Positions 1-12,239 of a DNA stretch of 64,000 nucleotides are shown piece after piece (positions within the stretch are counted from its first letter, which is position 1; every line of letters begins with the position of its first letter). The notes beneath the pieces were generated by a model. That model was given only the letters and a program-made list of their open reading frames with translations, ran no database searches and was not told the origin of the DNA. This DNA is from Trichosanthes cucumerina (Eukaryota; Streptophyta; Magnoliopsida; Cucurbitales; Cucurbitaceae). The stretch is from positions 12,655,898 to 12,719,897 of the forward strand of contig CM071844.1 of the NCBI GenBank assembly GCA_036507285.1. Direction: 5' to 3'. The translations under genes and the position numbers were made by a program.

Positions 1-128
1 CCTAACTTAGTTGGAGGTTGCATTTGGTAGGAATTTGTTCCAAGGATCCACACCTCAAACAACAAGCTAGTTGGTTGTTGTTCTTGAAACCAACTTCTTG
101 ATCTTCATCCTTATTTCGAAAGGTCCCC

Positions 129-450
129 GAAAAACAATAGTTGAGTGGGGTTTTATGAGCTCGCTTTCATTTTTTGTTATTTATTGCAGTTCTTCTTACT
201 TCTATTACAATGTGAATCCTTGTCTATTTTATTGTTATGTATTCGCTACTAACTTTATCTTCATCTCCATCTCTAAATATCCTTGAAAAACAATAGCTAA
301 GTAAGGGTTTTATGAGTTTTGCTTTCATTTTTGCTGTTAATTACATCTCTTTTTACTTTTATTATAACGTGAATATTTGCCTATTTTTTGTTTGCATTAT
401 GTCTAAGATCCTTTGTTATGTTGATGCTACTAACTTTATTTTATGGTCTA
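129..450. repeat. Degenerate two-copy tandem repeat (~156 bp)
   Basis: A block beginning GAAAAACAATAG at 129 recurs at 285, followed in both copies by a GGTTTTATGAG segment, a CTTTCATTTTT segment and a GCTACTAACTTTAT segment. The copies have diverged by small indels. Short ORFs across it are AT-rich and resemble nothing. Probably a remnant of a local duplication. Confidence 0.6.
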
Positions 451-540
451 TCCCCCCTACTTATCTACCATTTTTTTTCCATATTTCTTCTTCTTGGCTC
501 TTGAGTTTGTTGTACTAAAAGAGAGAGAGAGAGAAAAAAG

Positions 541-1161
541 AACAAGAGAAAACGAAGCAAAGTGTTGTGAAATTAAAAAATGATGGTTGTGTAACATGCC
601 TTACATTAGTTGAGTATGGATGAATAGAGTTTTGTTTCTTAAAAAAAAAACAAAAATTTTGTTGCCTTAGAGAGCTTTTGTTTCTCATTTGAAAAAAACC
701 ATCAAGTTGAAAAAGACAAAGAAGTTGAAAAAAGAAGATCATAGGCATAATGTGAGAGAGTGAAAAGATAATTGAGAATATTAAAATAGTAAAAAAATAA
801 ATGGCTAGTAAAAAAAAAAGTTAAAAAAAGGTTTAGTTTTGATTTTTTTTAACAAGAGAAAAAAGAAGCAAAGTGTTGTCAAATTAAAAAAAAAATATGG
901 TTGTGTAACATACCTTACATTAGGTGAGTATGGGTGAATAGAGTTTCGTTTCTAAAAAAAACAAAAATGTTGTTGCCTTAGAGAGTTTTTGTTTCTCATT
1001 TGAAAAAAAACCAACAAATTGAAAAAGACAAATAAGTTGAAAAGAGAAGATCATTGGCATAATGTGAGAGAGTGAAAAGATAATTGAAAAATAAATATAA
1101 AAAAAGTAATAACAAAATAAATGACTAATAAAAACAAAAGTTAAAAAAAGGTTTAGTTTTG
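541..1161. repeat. Tandem duplication, period about 311 bp
   Basis: The segment starting AACAAGAGAAAA at 541 recurs at 852. The same order of landmarks appears in both units: AAGCAAAGTGTTGT, GTTGTGTAACAT, GAGTATGG, GTTGCCTTAGAGAG, CATAATGTGAGAGAGTG and GGTTTAGTTTTGATTT. The units differ by scattered substitutions and poly-A length changes. A (GA)n tract lies just before unit one (about 521-534). No coding sense is visible. Confidence 0.8.
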
Positions 1162-1477
1162 ATTTACTTTTTTTTACATCTAACCATGAGTGTTCTTTTC
1201 AAAATTTATGTATCGTCATATCATGAATGGTTGTCACTAAAACATTTTATTATTTTTCATTTATTTGCTCTTTCTTTATTTTTTATTATTAATATTATTT
1301 TATTATTATTTTTCTCTTTCTCCAAAATTTGACTTTTGCATCTATTTACATACTTTATTTGTAAGTCATGTATCTTATCTATTTATTTATTATTTTGTTC
1401 TTAGTATATTAATTATGTTGTTAACTTCATGTGATTGATTGTTTTAACTCATATTTCTTGTTATAAAAAAAAAAACG

Positions 1478-1983
1478 GAATCTAGAAATATTTGGGAGTC
1501 TAATTTTCTAGTTTTCTTGAAGTGAGGAATTGATTCTTTAGAAGTCCAAGATCAACTTCAATACGTTATTTTTTTTTAGAAAATTTAATCATATTTGTAT
1601 ATTATGTTTGTTCACTTATTTGCAATGAATAAATTATTATGCATGTTCAACTTATTTTATCATTGCATTTATTTGTTTTGCTTAACTTTGATTTTCTTGA
1701 TTTTTCTGAGTGATTTCCATTTTTTTTACAAACTTTATTCTCTTTTCTTGTAATATTATTTCTCAATTTCTTTAAAACTGCTCTTTTTGTTTTTACAAAG
1801 GTTTGTTTTCAAAGTCAAAGTACTTTTTTTTAGTTTTAAAACCTTTTCTTAAAATGTGATTTTTCTTTTTAAGGTTGGTTTTGCCTAAAAATTCCTACGA
1901 TGGTATCTAGAAATATTTGGGAGTCCGATTTTCTAGAGTTCTCAGGTGAGGGACCATATTCTTTGGGAGTCCAAGATTTTGGT
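1478..1983. repeat. Pair of direct repeats about 424 bp apart
   Basis: The stretch ATCTAGAAATATTTGGGAG, then a TTTTCTAG block, a GTGAGG block and AGTCCAAGAT, is seen at about 1480-1552 and again at about 1904-1975. The DNA between is T-rich and unremarkable. This could be two copies of a decayed element or an old segmental duplication. Confidence 0.6.
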
Positions 1984-2441
1984 CTCGAGAAAAAATGAAT
2001 TTAATTAAAATAATTTTTTTAAAAAAAATTATAAAGGCTATCCTATGATGGATTTGAGAAATGGTAAATTTTTCTCATATTCTTAAGGTGATATTATTCC
2101 CAAAGTCTTGGAAATGATTTCAATATAGCTACATTGATGGATTCATATCCACTTATTTTATGGGAGTAATGAGGGATAAAATAGACATTGTTTACCTAAA
2201 TAAGTTTTTTTTTCTTAAATATTTTTGCAATTCAAGATTAAAAATTGGCCACCGTTTTAAACGGGTGTTATGGGGTGCTAACAACTTCCCCATACACAAA
2301 CAACTCCCGAATCCAAATATGGTTTTCGCATATCATTTTTTTAAAAAAAATTAATTTTATTTTGTTTTGGTGACCAATCACACCATAAAAAAGTTGGCAG
2401 CATGTCGGTCCGCGTGGTAGGTACGTGGGGACACTTCTAAA

Positions 2442-2676
2442 TAGTGGTGGATCCATAATTTGTATCGAGAGGGCCTTAAATATGACAATGAAAAAAAATT
2501 AAAAGTTATACAAACCAGAGCTTAAACTTAGGACTTGAAGGAGGGTTGATGACATACTAATCACTATACCAGAAGACTTTTTTATGAATTAATCTGACTT
2601 TTTCTATACATATTATAGAAAGTAAAAATTTTGAGGGGTGTTCGAGCCTCCTTGACCCATGATAAATCCGCCCCTG
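2442..2676. mobile_element. hAT-like MITE with 8-bp target duplication
   Basis: The element starts TAGTGGTGGATCC and ends AAATCCGCCCCTG, which read as imperfect terminal inverted repeats. The identical octamer CTTCTAAA lies immediately outside both ends (2434-2441 and 2677-2684). An 8-bp target duplication is the signature of the hAT superfamily. At 235 bp with no ORF it must be non-autonomous. Confidence 0.7.
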
Positions 2677-3149
2677 CTTCTAAAAAGAAATGATAATTGA
2701 AGTTCATATTTTATATTTTATATTTTAAAATAAATGAGTTTGCAAAAACTAGCTTCACGGGTTAGAAGGTCACGTGCCGCATAGGATTCAATTTACACCT
2801 CTCCTTTTTTAAATATGATTGAAAATTTTCTTCATCTCTAATTTTTTTAATAAAACCCCGTTTGATAGGAAAATAATAAAAATATAACAGTTGTAATAAT
2901 AAAAAAAAGTCGTACTCTTCAATGACGAATTTCTTGAAAGAATGGTAATTTTATGTGTAAGGACTTGTGATCAAATAACTTGTAAAATGTAAAAAAATAA
3001 AAAATAAAAAAATAACGATACTGTGTATAATATGATGGTTAGTTACAAATTTGACAACATTAACAAAACGGTCTTAATTTGGGCTAAGATATTTTTACCT
3101 CTTTTAGAGGTCTTAATTTCAAATTGCATCCTAAGATTATTTTTAACAA

Positions 3150-3188
3150 CAGCATAGTTCAATTGGCATAAGAATTAGAGTTCGAAAC
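3150..3188 (+). repeat. SINE, left half (interrupted at its B box)
   Basis: The sequence TAGTTCAATTGGCATAAG is an A-box-like segment of a tRNA-derived plant SINE. It stops at GAGTTCGAAAC, halfway through a pol III B box. The missing right half (CTCC... to a poly-A tail) lies at 13608-13641, beyond the retrotransposon composite. Joining the two across the GAAAC duplication restores GTTCGAAACC, close to the B-box consensus. Confidence 0.7.
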
Positions 3189-3337
3189 TGTAACAGTCAG
3201 TCTTTGAAAAAAAAAAAGGAAAGGAAAGCATAACGAGGGAGAAGTCGTCTCCCTCGTCGCGTGACTTGCAGCGGAACGACCGCCGGCCGTTTCGCCGGCG
3301 GCCGCGCCCGTTCTCCCATCTCCCTCTCTCTCGTTTC

Positions 3338-3384
3338 CTCTTCTTCCCGACCCTCTCTCTCTCGTTTCCTCTTCTTCCCGACTC

Positions 3385-3416
<32 letters not shown>

Positions 3417-3480
3417 CCGCACACAGTTCTCTCACTCCCTCTCTCTCCCTCCCTCTCACGCTTTTCTCTCTCTTTCGTCT
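3338..3480. repeat. CT-rich low-complexity tract in LTR leader
   Basis: Near-continuous CTCTCT runs with TCGTTTCCTCTTCTTCCCGAC units occurring twice, a small local duplication. It produces long Ser/Arg/Leu-rich spurious ORFs on both strands. CT/GA tracts are common in plant promoters and leaders, so an influence on LTR transcription is possible but only inferred. Confidence 0.75.
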
Positions 3481-4006
3481 CTCAAGTCGAACACCCTCGT
3501 CGTCGTGACCCTCGCTCGTTGTCCCCCTCTCTCTCAGTTGTCCCCGTCTCTCGGTCGTCACCACCGCGAAGCCAGCCACCGGCTGAAGGGATCCGCGAGA
3601 CCATTCGTGCTTTTCTGACTGGTTCAGGTCGTTTTCGGTCGTTTTTGACAAACGGAGTTCGGTTCTGTGTAGATCGGGCCACGAGGAGTCCAGATCTGGT
3701 ACCTGCGTCACCGCTACCGTCCCCATGCGTCGCCGCCTGTAGAGCTGCCGGTTGTCTCGTTCCGTGCAGTCGCCTCGGTCCGTCCCTTAGCTCGTTTCGG
3801 ATTCTCGTTGGGTGAGTTCTACTTTGCATAAGTTTTAGGGTGTTGTGTTTCAGTTTATTAATTCTTGTTGTGCTTGTTCTTCGTTAGGGGCTAATTGGAA
3901 GTAGAAGTACCTTGGAGCACACGTCGCATCCCTCTAGTTGCACGTTGTTGTTGGAGTTTTGGTAAGTAGTCGTTTGGACTAAACCACCTCTAAGTGTAGA
4001 GCTTAG

Positions 4007-5851
4007 TGTTGGGATGTATGTCCTCATCTCGTGTAGTTTGTAATATTCCAAGTTGTAAATGAATAAGAGTTATTTATTTCAACATTGTGTAATAAATAAG
4101 AGTTATTTATTTAAACTTTGTGTCTCGCATTTTTCATAAACTTAATCCAATAAACTAAGCTCCAGGGTCATGTATTATGAGAGAACTAAGAACTTGAACG
4201 GTGTGTAGTGGACACACAGGGAGGATCACGTTCGAGTTAATGACCCGAACGGTCTACAGTATATGGATTGGGTTGGAGACCTAATCCTGGATACACTGTG
4301 GATGCGGCCCGCTTTGTATTAGATACAAACGAGGTGATCTGACTTGTTCATGTGGTTGACATGCGAGTGGGGGCATCCTGTGCAATGAGATTGTACAAGA
4401 CCACCCGTGAATTATTAGACTTCTTGATGTAACACCGCACGATATAGAGCTAATAAATTCGTAGATGACCATTAGTGATTCGACCTTAATCCTGAGCGTG
4501 TTACGGACTCCTGTCTGCGGGGGTCTGTCCTTTGACTAGTACGGGTGAGGGTGGACACTGTTGCTCGCCCAATATGCCTATCTTCTCAGAGGCAGGACCA
4601 CGTGGGGAGGTGGGAACTTGACTACGTAAGAAGGAATTCACTCGTTCCCGACTTAGGGAAACTAGAGAGGTTGTTCCCTTAAGTGTTGTCTCCAGGGCTT
4701 GAATAACGGGGCCCCACTCTCTCATTGGCCTGAGAGGGTTGTTGTTTATTGTTGGATCATGCAACGTAGTTGTTCATTAGAGGAGCAGTGGGACTTAAGG
4801 AGCAAGAGGTAGACACAGGGGTAAAACGGTAATTTGACCCAGCTGTGACTACGAACAACCTATGAAGGGTCGACTCATGGGTATTGGTTATATCGATGGA
4901 CACAACTTGTCCTACGGAGATGAGAGTGCAGCTACGGGTTTTAGTAGAGTGTTACCGTAGCTAATGAATGTTGAATAACCGGGTCAAAGAGTTTGACAGG
5001 TTAGTCTCGGATCATTGGAGCTCATCACGTGTAGGTCCATTAGGTCCCTCGGTTGGCTCAAATTGGACAAATTGAGGGTTTACAGTTTGGTGTGAATTTG
5101 AAATGTTCAAGTTCATTATTTAGGTATTTATGTCATTTATATGAGATATAGGTGACATAATATATAGTTTGATGTGAATGAGATTCATAATAAACTATCG
5201 TATAGCCTAATTGATTAATTAGTGCTATTTGAGAAATTTAATTGAGAGAAATTAAATTGAATGTGATTCAATTTATAATTCCACATTTATGCAAATGAGA
5301 TTTGTATAATAAGGTATGAGATACCTTATATTATATAATATACAAGGTTGTGGTAAAATTGTGATTTGGTGGAGGTTTTAACTCCATCACACAATAGTAT
5401 TTAAAGGCTTTGCAAGAAGCCTTGCAAAGCCTTTGGTATGTCATTTGCCATTTTTTGGATTTCCATCCAAAGAGAGCAAGGCAATTCTCTCTCAAATTCT
5501 CTCTCAATTCTCCAAAATCCTCTCCTCACCCAAAACCAAAGGGAGTCCCACTCACTCTCCCTCAACCTCCCGAGAACAACCGAGAAGACCCTTTGGAGGT
5601 GTCTCCCTGTTCGGATCGAGGATCGAGTTCGAGGAGTTCGTTGGTACGAGAGAGAGCGTGACCGGAGAAGGAGAAAACGTTGAAGAAGTGTTCTTCAAGA
5701 GGTTAGTATCCATTATACTTACTGTTTTCTCTATTATTTTGCATGTTTAGCCTCGGATCTATGAGATAGATTCAATTTTAAGACACGTTTTACACAACGG
5801 ATCAACGACATTTCATAACGTCTTCTGCTGCGGGAATTCAAAATCCCTTCA
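4007..5851 (+). mobile_element. Solo LTR, TGTTGGGA family, TSD CTTAG
   Basis: The LTR begins TGTTGGGATG and ends AATCCCTTCA. The identical pentamer CTTAG flanks both ends (4002-4006 and 5852-5856). No internal retroelement sequence is attached, so it is a solo LTR of 1845 bp inserted into the 5' LTR of element A, and younger than it. Relatives occur at 44733-46424, 51010-52933, 54245-56033 and 58824-60979. The superfamily cannot be proved from an LTR alone. Confidence 0.9.
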
Positions 5852-6314
5852 CTTAGGGGCACCATTGCATGCTATACTATTTTTGGAACTGAATGTTTTA
5901 GAATCTGGTAGCGTACTTTAGCCAGTTTTGGACTTGTAGTAGCATGCTAGGTTGTGGTAATCACAGTTGTACTTGGTTCTAAGTTTGCCTGTCCCTGTTT
6001 GATGTGAATGTGTTGAAATATCGTGCATGATGGGTCAAATGTATGTTCATGTATCATGGTTGTTATCCCTTCGTGCTTGGGTGTGATCTTGTTAAGAGAG
6101 TCGATGTAAGCTTGTGCTGAGAATGTTGAATATGCTAGAGTGATATGATTGTCTGTCCCGAGCCTGTTTTTCTTCTCGTGCTTAGTTTGAAGTAATTCGG
6201 GAAATGCCATTGAGCCTTAGGATTGTACTTAGCACAACTAGCCCTAGTGTAAGCCCAAGTCTCTGTGTAACCCTTAGTAGGCTGAGACTCGAGGTTGGCG
6301 AGACGACGATGACG

Positions 6315-6595
6315 TTATGGGATGTGATGGTCCGCCCTCCATCCAGTTATGCGACTCGGGGTGTGATCCTTAGAGTCAGAGGGGTTGGATAGACTCCTTC
6401 GCCCTAGTATAGGCCCGGGAATGAACCCGTGGTCGATTGTGCGCGGTAGTACCGCCTTGATGCTTTATGGGATGTGGTGGTCCGTCTCCCATCCAGTTGT
6501 GCGACTCGAGGTGTGATCGTTAGAGTCAGAGGGGTTGGATAGAGTCCTTCGCCCTAGTGCAGGCTCGGGAATGAATCTCGTCTCCAGATGTTGCC
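6315..6595 (+). repeat. Internal 160-bp tandem duplication in LTR A
   Basis: TTATGGGATGTGATGGTCCG at 6315 recurs as TTATGGGATGTGGTGGTCCG at 6475. In both it is followed by CATCCAGTT, GTGCGACTC, AGAGTCAGAGGGGTTGGATAG and TTCGCCCTAGT. The same duplication is in the 3' LTR remnant (from about 12642), so it existed before the two LTRs diverged. Confidence 0.75.
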
Positions 6596-7276
6596 AACCT
6601 AGTCTAGAAGCTAAGGGTAGGACAGAACTGAGAAATCTGAGTGAGTAATAGGGCCAGGATGCTTAATGAGTTTGTGAGACGGGCTAGGTGTCGTTCTTAG
6701 CTAGGTCTAAGGCTGTTCTTTCATGTTCTTTATTATTGGATGAAGTGGGCTGCTTACTGGGTATTTTTATACTCATCCTTCGTTTGTTTCTTCTTTTGTT
6801 GCAAGTAAGGCAAACCAGTGAGATGACCACCGACGGCGAGACCCCTGCGAGGCTATGGAAGATTTGTAGGACTTAGTTAGGAGTTTTCGTTTAGGAGTTG
6901 TTGCTTTCATTTCTTTTCTTCTGTTGCGTTCTGCTTCTTTCGTTCATGTTTTAAACTTTAGTTTGTCTCGTTCTTTATTCGTTTGAATCGAAGCATGTTC
7001 TGATGTGTTCCTTTCATTTTCAAAGCATGTATTGTTGTCATGAGGTTTTCTGTTAACTCCGAGGGACTGGAGCCCAGCCTGTCGTATCTTTGTAGTTTGG
7101 TGGAGGCAAGGTGCCCTCGTGAGTCCTTTTGAAGTGCCTTTGTATAGGTTCAGGTTCATTTTAAATTTATGGTTTGTCCAGGTTGCGTCGTTATGCTGCC
7201 GGTTTTTCAGCGCGAGCGGTGCAACTTGGAAGTAATGCCTTGAGTAGTAAGTGTGCAAATTATAGGGTGTTACAGT

Positions 7277-7289
7277 TGGTATCAGAGCG
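7277..7289 (+). other. Primer binding site, initiator tRNA-Met type
   Basis: TGGTATCAGAGCG lies two bases after the 5' LTR terminus. Plant retroelements primed by initiator tRNA-Met carry TGGTATCAGAGC at this position. It fixes the LTR/internal boundary and the + orientation of element A. Confidence 0.9.
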
Positions 7290-7490
7290 TAGGTTTTAGG
7301 TCATGTATATTACATACATCGTAGGTATTTAGTCCTTCATAGCCTCTCGCAAGGAGCTCGTCTGGTCATCAACATGTTTGTTTTTACTTAGTAAGTGGTA
7401 GGAGGTTCGTTGTTGAGCTTTATGTGTTTTCTTCCGTGTTGTACTTCTTGAATTGTTGTTGATGTGCTTTGTTTCTTTTGGTGTTAGATT

Positions 7491-8062
7491 ATGGCACGTG
7501 GTAGAGGTCGTGCAAGAGCAGCTGCTAGTGGTCGAGGTCGGGGTGGTCGCAGGGGTCGAGGTCGAAGGGCCCGAGACCAGGAACCGACCGTCGATGCACC
7601 AGAGATTGAACACTCCAAGCATTTGGAGGGGCTCAACCAAGATGTCCCAGTGGTCGAGGAATCAGCTGGGCAAAATGTAGGAGCCCAGGAGAGGGCAAAT
7701 GTTCAAGCACCGAACGTTCAAGCACCGTCGCCAGTTGGTGAACTCATGGCAGGCATTCAGCAGCTGATTCAGGCGAATATAGCGAGTCAAGCTAACCAGA
7801 CAGCTATGTTTACTTAGGCCATAGAGGCCCCAGCGGCCGGAATCGGGAACCGGCGCACATGTCGCGAACCAAAGGGTTGCACCAACTCATACATTTGGGG
7901 CAGCGACCGAAGAGGCGGGATATCTGAAGGATTTCAAGAAGTATGACCCGTCTTTCTTTGATGGGTCGATAGACCATGTAGCTGTCGAAGCATGGTTTGT
8001 GGCAGTGGATGATATTCTAGGTCGAATGGGTTGTCCCGAGCACCAGAAGGTCAATTGCTTCA
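7491..8062 (+). pseudogene. Ty3/gypsy gag, broken
   Basis: Translation from ATG 7491 gives an Arg/Gly-rich start (MARGRGRARAAASGRG), typical of plant Tekay/Del-type gag proteins. An in-frame TAG interrupts it at 7815-7817, and a frameshift follows. From about 7918 another frame reads YLKDFKKYDPSFFDGS, then AEAWF-like and CPEHQKVNC segments, which match the conserved capsid region of these gags (YLRDF-KYNP--FDG and EDQKV-C). The match stops abruptly at 8062, where unrelated sequence begins. The zinc knuckle and protease are missing. Gag would form the particle for reverse transcription; this copy cannot make it. Confidence 0.8.
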
Positions 8063-8995
8063 AAGAAACCTCTCTCAAAAATCTTTTTCTTCCAACAATT
8101 GCTTCAAAGAACTCTTGGCAATCAAGAACCTCTCAAAGAACCTCACGCCTATTCTTTGTAGCAAATCGCTCCTTTGACCTTCCTTCGCGGTGCTTCAAGA
8201 AATTGATGGGTCGACTCTCTCGATCTTGCCCTCAAATTGCTACAAACAAATCGAAGTGCCTCGCCTCTTCAAATGCTTGGCGCCTCTTTATCCTCCAAAT
8301 GCTTGACAAATCGAAGCCCTTCACGAATTCTCTCTTGGCTTTCTTTGTAGCAATTCTCACCAAGCCGACCTCAATTGCTTCATCAATGGATGGACCACCA
8401 CGATTATTCTGAAGAAATACACCTTCATGATTTGTCTCTCCAATGCATGCATTTGCTGTAGCAATAGCTCGGTTCTCCTTCTCTTCTCGGTCTCTTTCTC
8501 TTGTCACCAATTCCCTCCCCCTTCTCACACTTGTAAACCCTAGCCTCCTTATACAAGATGATGTTGCCCTAACTCCACAAATTACAAAAATACCCTTAAG
8601 GGTAAAAAGACCATATTACACTTCGGGTAAAATGTCTAAAATGCCCTTAGGGACTCTTGTAATTTTTAAACATCTCCTGCACACAGAAAAATCTCAAATA
8701 AATTAATGAAGTCAATTATAAATTAAACTAAATATGCAAGGATTTTTGGAGTTAAGAAAAATCTCAAATTTCGGTCTTTAATCAACCGTTAGCTTGTTTT
8801 CCTAAATATCTTGAATTAAAGCACAAAAACATCAAAATTAATTCTTTTTGCACCTAATGCTTAAATTCAAGATTTCAAAGCTAACACACGTTATTTAGGG
8901 ATAAAATAACATGAGGATCACTAAATTAAATGCAATTCAAGTGGATTAAATACTAAAATTCTAGTAAAATAACTCCCTTATGGTGAGTTATCAGT
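8063..8995. other. Unassigned block inserted into gag
   Basis: The gag homology ends at GTCAATTGC, and unrelated sequence rich in CTTCAAAG/CCTCTC motifs follows, becoming AT-rich after about 8580. A possible right border is near GAGTTATC at about 8990. It contains no recognisable domain; ORFs on both strands are short. Its AT-rich right part reads like the leader of a reverse-oriented element, but I could not find matching termini or a target duplication. Confidence 0.4.
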
Positions 8996-9480
8996 TGGTT
9001 GCCTGATTTTGGAAGTGCAAATTTATGTTAAACAGGTGTGAGAGAAAATTTTGGCATTGTTGTAGTCATGTCGTTATGCTGCCGAAATTTTCGGAGCATT
9101 TTTGGTAATAAGATTGATAAAGTTTTGTAGAACAACTCATGTGACACAACAATCAAAGGTCCTTAGTTCATTGTAACCCTAAAGTGTTTTAAATTGAGAA
9201 GTAAGTTTGTCACACAATATTTGTTACAATGCTACCAAGGACCGTGAAGGATTGCACAACGATTTAGAGAATCTTGAATGACCAAACAAAATTATTAACT
9301 TTGTCTTTAACGAGATCACAAATCTCATGGAAAGAGAGAGAAGTTCCACTTGAAACAATTGTACTTCACAGTGTACCTATGTCAAACATGTAAGAAAGAC
9401 ACTCGTGATATTTTTGGCAGAATTTTAAAAGACAACTGGGTGGTTGGGTTTTTTGCACAACAATATACCAATGGACCCAT
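8996..9480 (+). other. Unassigned internal retroelement sequence
   Basis: No domain is recognisable. The stretch lies between the disrupted gag and the recognisable integrase-end remnant, so it is probably decayed gypsy internal DNA. No RT, RNase H or protease motif could be read. Confidence 0.35.
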
Positions 9481-10088
9481 GGTCAGACAAAATTTTCAAG
9501 TTAGAGCTAGGAAGAAAGTTACAAGCTGGCAAGAAAAAGATTATTCAGAAGGTCAGAGCAAGAATGCAACCTGCTTTGAGTGGGCAGAAAGGTTATGCTA
9601 AATTGGGGCAAAGAACTTAGAGTTTAGAGTGGATGATCATATGGCCTTTAAAGTGGTTTAATGAGAGGAGTTTCGAGTTTTAACCAGAAGGGAAAGTTAA
9701 GTACACGATCTATAGGGTCATCGGAAACCCTAGAGCAAGATAGTCGTAAGGTTGAGGAATTGTGTCGTCACCATATCTCTCTATAGTACTTGGTGTGTTT
9801 CCTGATTCCAGGGTGAGTGAACCTATATTGGGTCGATTGCAGGTGATAAATCTCGAGTTCTTGTAGTTGAATGAGAACTTGAGTTGTGGGGAAAGGTCTA
9901 TGCGAGTCCTTGAAAAGGGATTAGAAGGCCCCTCAGTAATCCAATAATTAGTGTAGTTAAGGTGTTGTGGTAAAGTCACAAGATAGAGGAGGCTTCTTGG
10001 GAGCGAAAAGATGAAATGTAGGCTAAGTGTCCTAAACTATTTCAAGATTGGGAACTTTCGAGGACGAAAGTTCTTAAGGAGGGGAGAT
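9481..10088 (+). pseudogene. Ty3/gypsy pol 3' end: integrase C-terminus, decayed
   Basis: In shifting frames the translation shows RMQPALSGQKGYAKLGQR, the counterpart of the RMQ-AQSRQKSYAD-RRR segment of gypsy integrases. Later come NENLSCGE and a VKV(L/C)W-like segment, then the ASWERKDEM counterpart and LFQDWE, which mark the chromodomain-like C-terminus of Tekay/Del elements. Stops and frameshifts occur throughout. It ends with a purine-rich AAGGAGGGGAGA tract directly before the LTR at 10089, the expected polypurine primer site. Whether it belongs to element A or to the element that supplied that LTR cannot be decided here. Confidence 0.7.
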
Positions 10089-12239
10089 TGTAACGCCCCG
10101 GAACTTCAAGGACCTTTTAAATTGTGATAAGGATTTTGTGTAATTAAAGACATTTTGAGAACATTTAATTTGGTTTAAGGGCATGTTTGTGGTTAAAATG
10201 AAGAGGAGGGGCAATTTGGTAATTAAGAGAAAAATAGATTTAGGGTTTGCTACTTTGTTGGCACTTAATTCGAGGGAGCATCTTCTTCCTTCTCCTTCTC
10301 CCCTCAGCCGCATAATGAGTTGCTGGTAAGAACTCCCGCCGGCGAGCTTACAATCCAGTCGATCCTTTGCGAGTTGCAGCGCCAGTCGAGCCACCAACTG
10401 CCAGATTTGATCGAGCCGCACCTCCGCAGTCCTCGCCAAGCCGAAGTCATCAAGCCAGCCGTTCGTCCGAGCGCTGGAGCTTCGTCGAAACCCAGTCGAA
10501 GACCACGCGGAGTCACCGTCATTTCTGCAGTCCTCGCTAAGCCGAAGTTTTCGATGTTCTTGTCGTCCACGGTAGCTTTGACTCACAATCCAGAGGCGAG
10601 AAGTCGCGACCAGTCGTCGAGTGCCGCCGTCTGCAGCCGTGAAGCCCAAACCGAACCACCGCCAGTAGCCATGCCCACGCCGACCGATTCTTCAGTTTGG
10701 TTCGACCAGTTCGATCGGTTCACTCTGTTTCGATTCATTTTTTGTTGAAATTCGACTGGTTTCGAATAGATCGGCTCACGAGCTTCTTGGATCTGACTCC
10801 TATGCTCTAAGATGCGTCGCCGCGCCGTCGTTGGCTGCTGTCGGTCGACCACGCGTCGTCGTTCGTCGGAACTCACCCGATTGCATCCGTTTCATTCTCC
10901 GAGTCTGTTTCAAGCCTCCGTTAGTGGTAATCCGACCTAGTTATTGTCGAATTCTTAAATATAAGTTTACTTATGTGGTTTAACTAAGGAATTAATGAAA
11001 TTGATTTAGGAGGCTCGAGTTTTGAACATGATCGAAAGGATTTCCGAGTCGGAGATTTAATTATAGATTAGCTCAGAGTTAAAGCTAAGGTAAGGGATTG
11101 TTCTACAAATTATTTTGAAAAAGGGAAGTATATATGTTTTGAAGATTTTAGTTTAAAAGCATGAATTTCCAAGATTTATCCCAAAAGAGGAGTCTCAGTG
11201 ATCTATTCCAAAAGAATGATTTATTTCAAGAACGATCTCCCAAGATTTATTATTCCAAAGTATTTGAGAGGACCTTCAATGCATGATTTTATTTTAAGAG
11301 AATTCCAGAGTATTTGAAAATGAGTTTTGACACAGTTATGGACATTTACGGATATTAAGATTTTTAGTTATGCCATTGTGATGAATACGTATTGGAAAAT
11401 GTATTTGAATATATGATTTATGATTGATTGATTCGAATTTAAAGTTATGAAAGTTATGTCATGATTATATGATTGTTGCATCATTATGACTGCATATGTA
11501 CATGTGATTGACGAATGGGACCTCATGTATATTGTATGTATATGAACATGTTATGTAGGTTGTGGCAATTGGTCTCCTGAGAATTTATGCATGGTAAAAC
11601 ATGCATTAGAGACCCTATGGGTCAAACTTATAGGGGTCTGTGAGGGACTCAAACCTATAGGGCTCTGTGAGGGACTCAATATTAAAAGACTCAGGTAGAC
11701 TCAATTGACCACGTATAGCCAAAGAGAAAAGTCATGATTTTATGAAAGAAAGTTTTAGGTCTCACTACATAAAGTTTTATGATGTTAAAAGTCACGATTA
11801 ACAGTCATGTTTAAAAAAAAGTCATATTGCATGTGTTTGTATTTCCCGACCCCCACTTACTTGGTATTTTATAATACTCACCCCTTTACCTTTATTTTAT
11901 TTTCTCCGTTTTTAAAATATTTTCAGGTAAAGGTGAGAGCATACCAGGCGAGTGATAGGGATGCGCTACGAATGCCATGGGGACCGAGTCATGATTTCCG
12001 CATCCATGATTTAGAAAGAATTTTTAAATGATTATTGTCTTCTGCTTATGTATTATAGAGTTTTTAAACTAGAGGCCGAACTTAGTTATGTTTTTAAATA
12101 TTTTGTATTTCTATGGGATCCCAAATTAAAGTGTTTTAAATTATCAAGTTTTATCTATTTAAAGTTATTTAGGGCCTCGAATGCATGCATGATAGTAATG
12201 ACCTTTAGAAATAGAGTTTTTAAAAGTAGGGTCTTTACA
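10089..12239 (+). repeat. 3' LTR of a second Ty3/gypsy element (element B)
   Basis: It begins TGTAACGCCCCGG right after the purine tract and ends GGGTCTTTACA, a canonical TG...CA LTR of 2151 bp. It contains a GC-rich leader (about 10270-10920) and a short direct repeat of TATAGGG(G/C)TCTGTGAGGG with 27-bp spacing (11629, 11656). It is unrelated to the start of element A's 5' LTR. It joins A's 3' LTR remnant exactly at its CA end. A partly similar LTR fragment lies at 61277-62830. Confidence 0.75.

Larger units (their letters stand above)
3189..7274 (+). repeat. 5' LTR of element A (interrupted by a solo LTR)
   Basis: The LTR runs from TGTAACAG to GGTGTTACA and is followed at once by the primer binding site. 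Removing the nested solo LTR and one copy of its duplication leaves about 2.24 kb. The first part is a GC- and CT-rich leader (about 3230-3830). The last 1363 bp match the 3' LTR remnant. A related LTR start, in opposite orientation, lies at about 49400-49837. Confidence 0.8.

Noticed and set aside
3261..3815. 184-codon Ser/Arg/Pro-rich open frame, and overlapping antisense frames
   Set aside because: It is the CT-rich leader of element A's LTR; low complexity opens several frames on both strands at once and no domain is visible.
10074..10748. Open frames of 142-191 codons on both strands
   Set aside because: They fall in the GC-rich leader of LTR B, overlap each other antisense and match no family.
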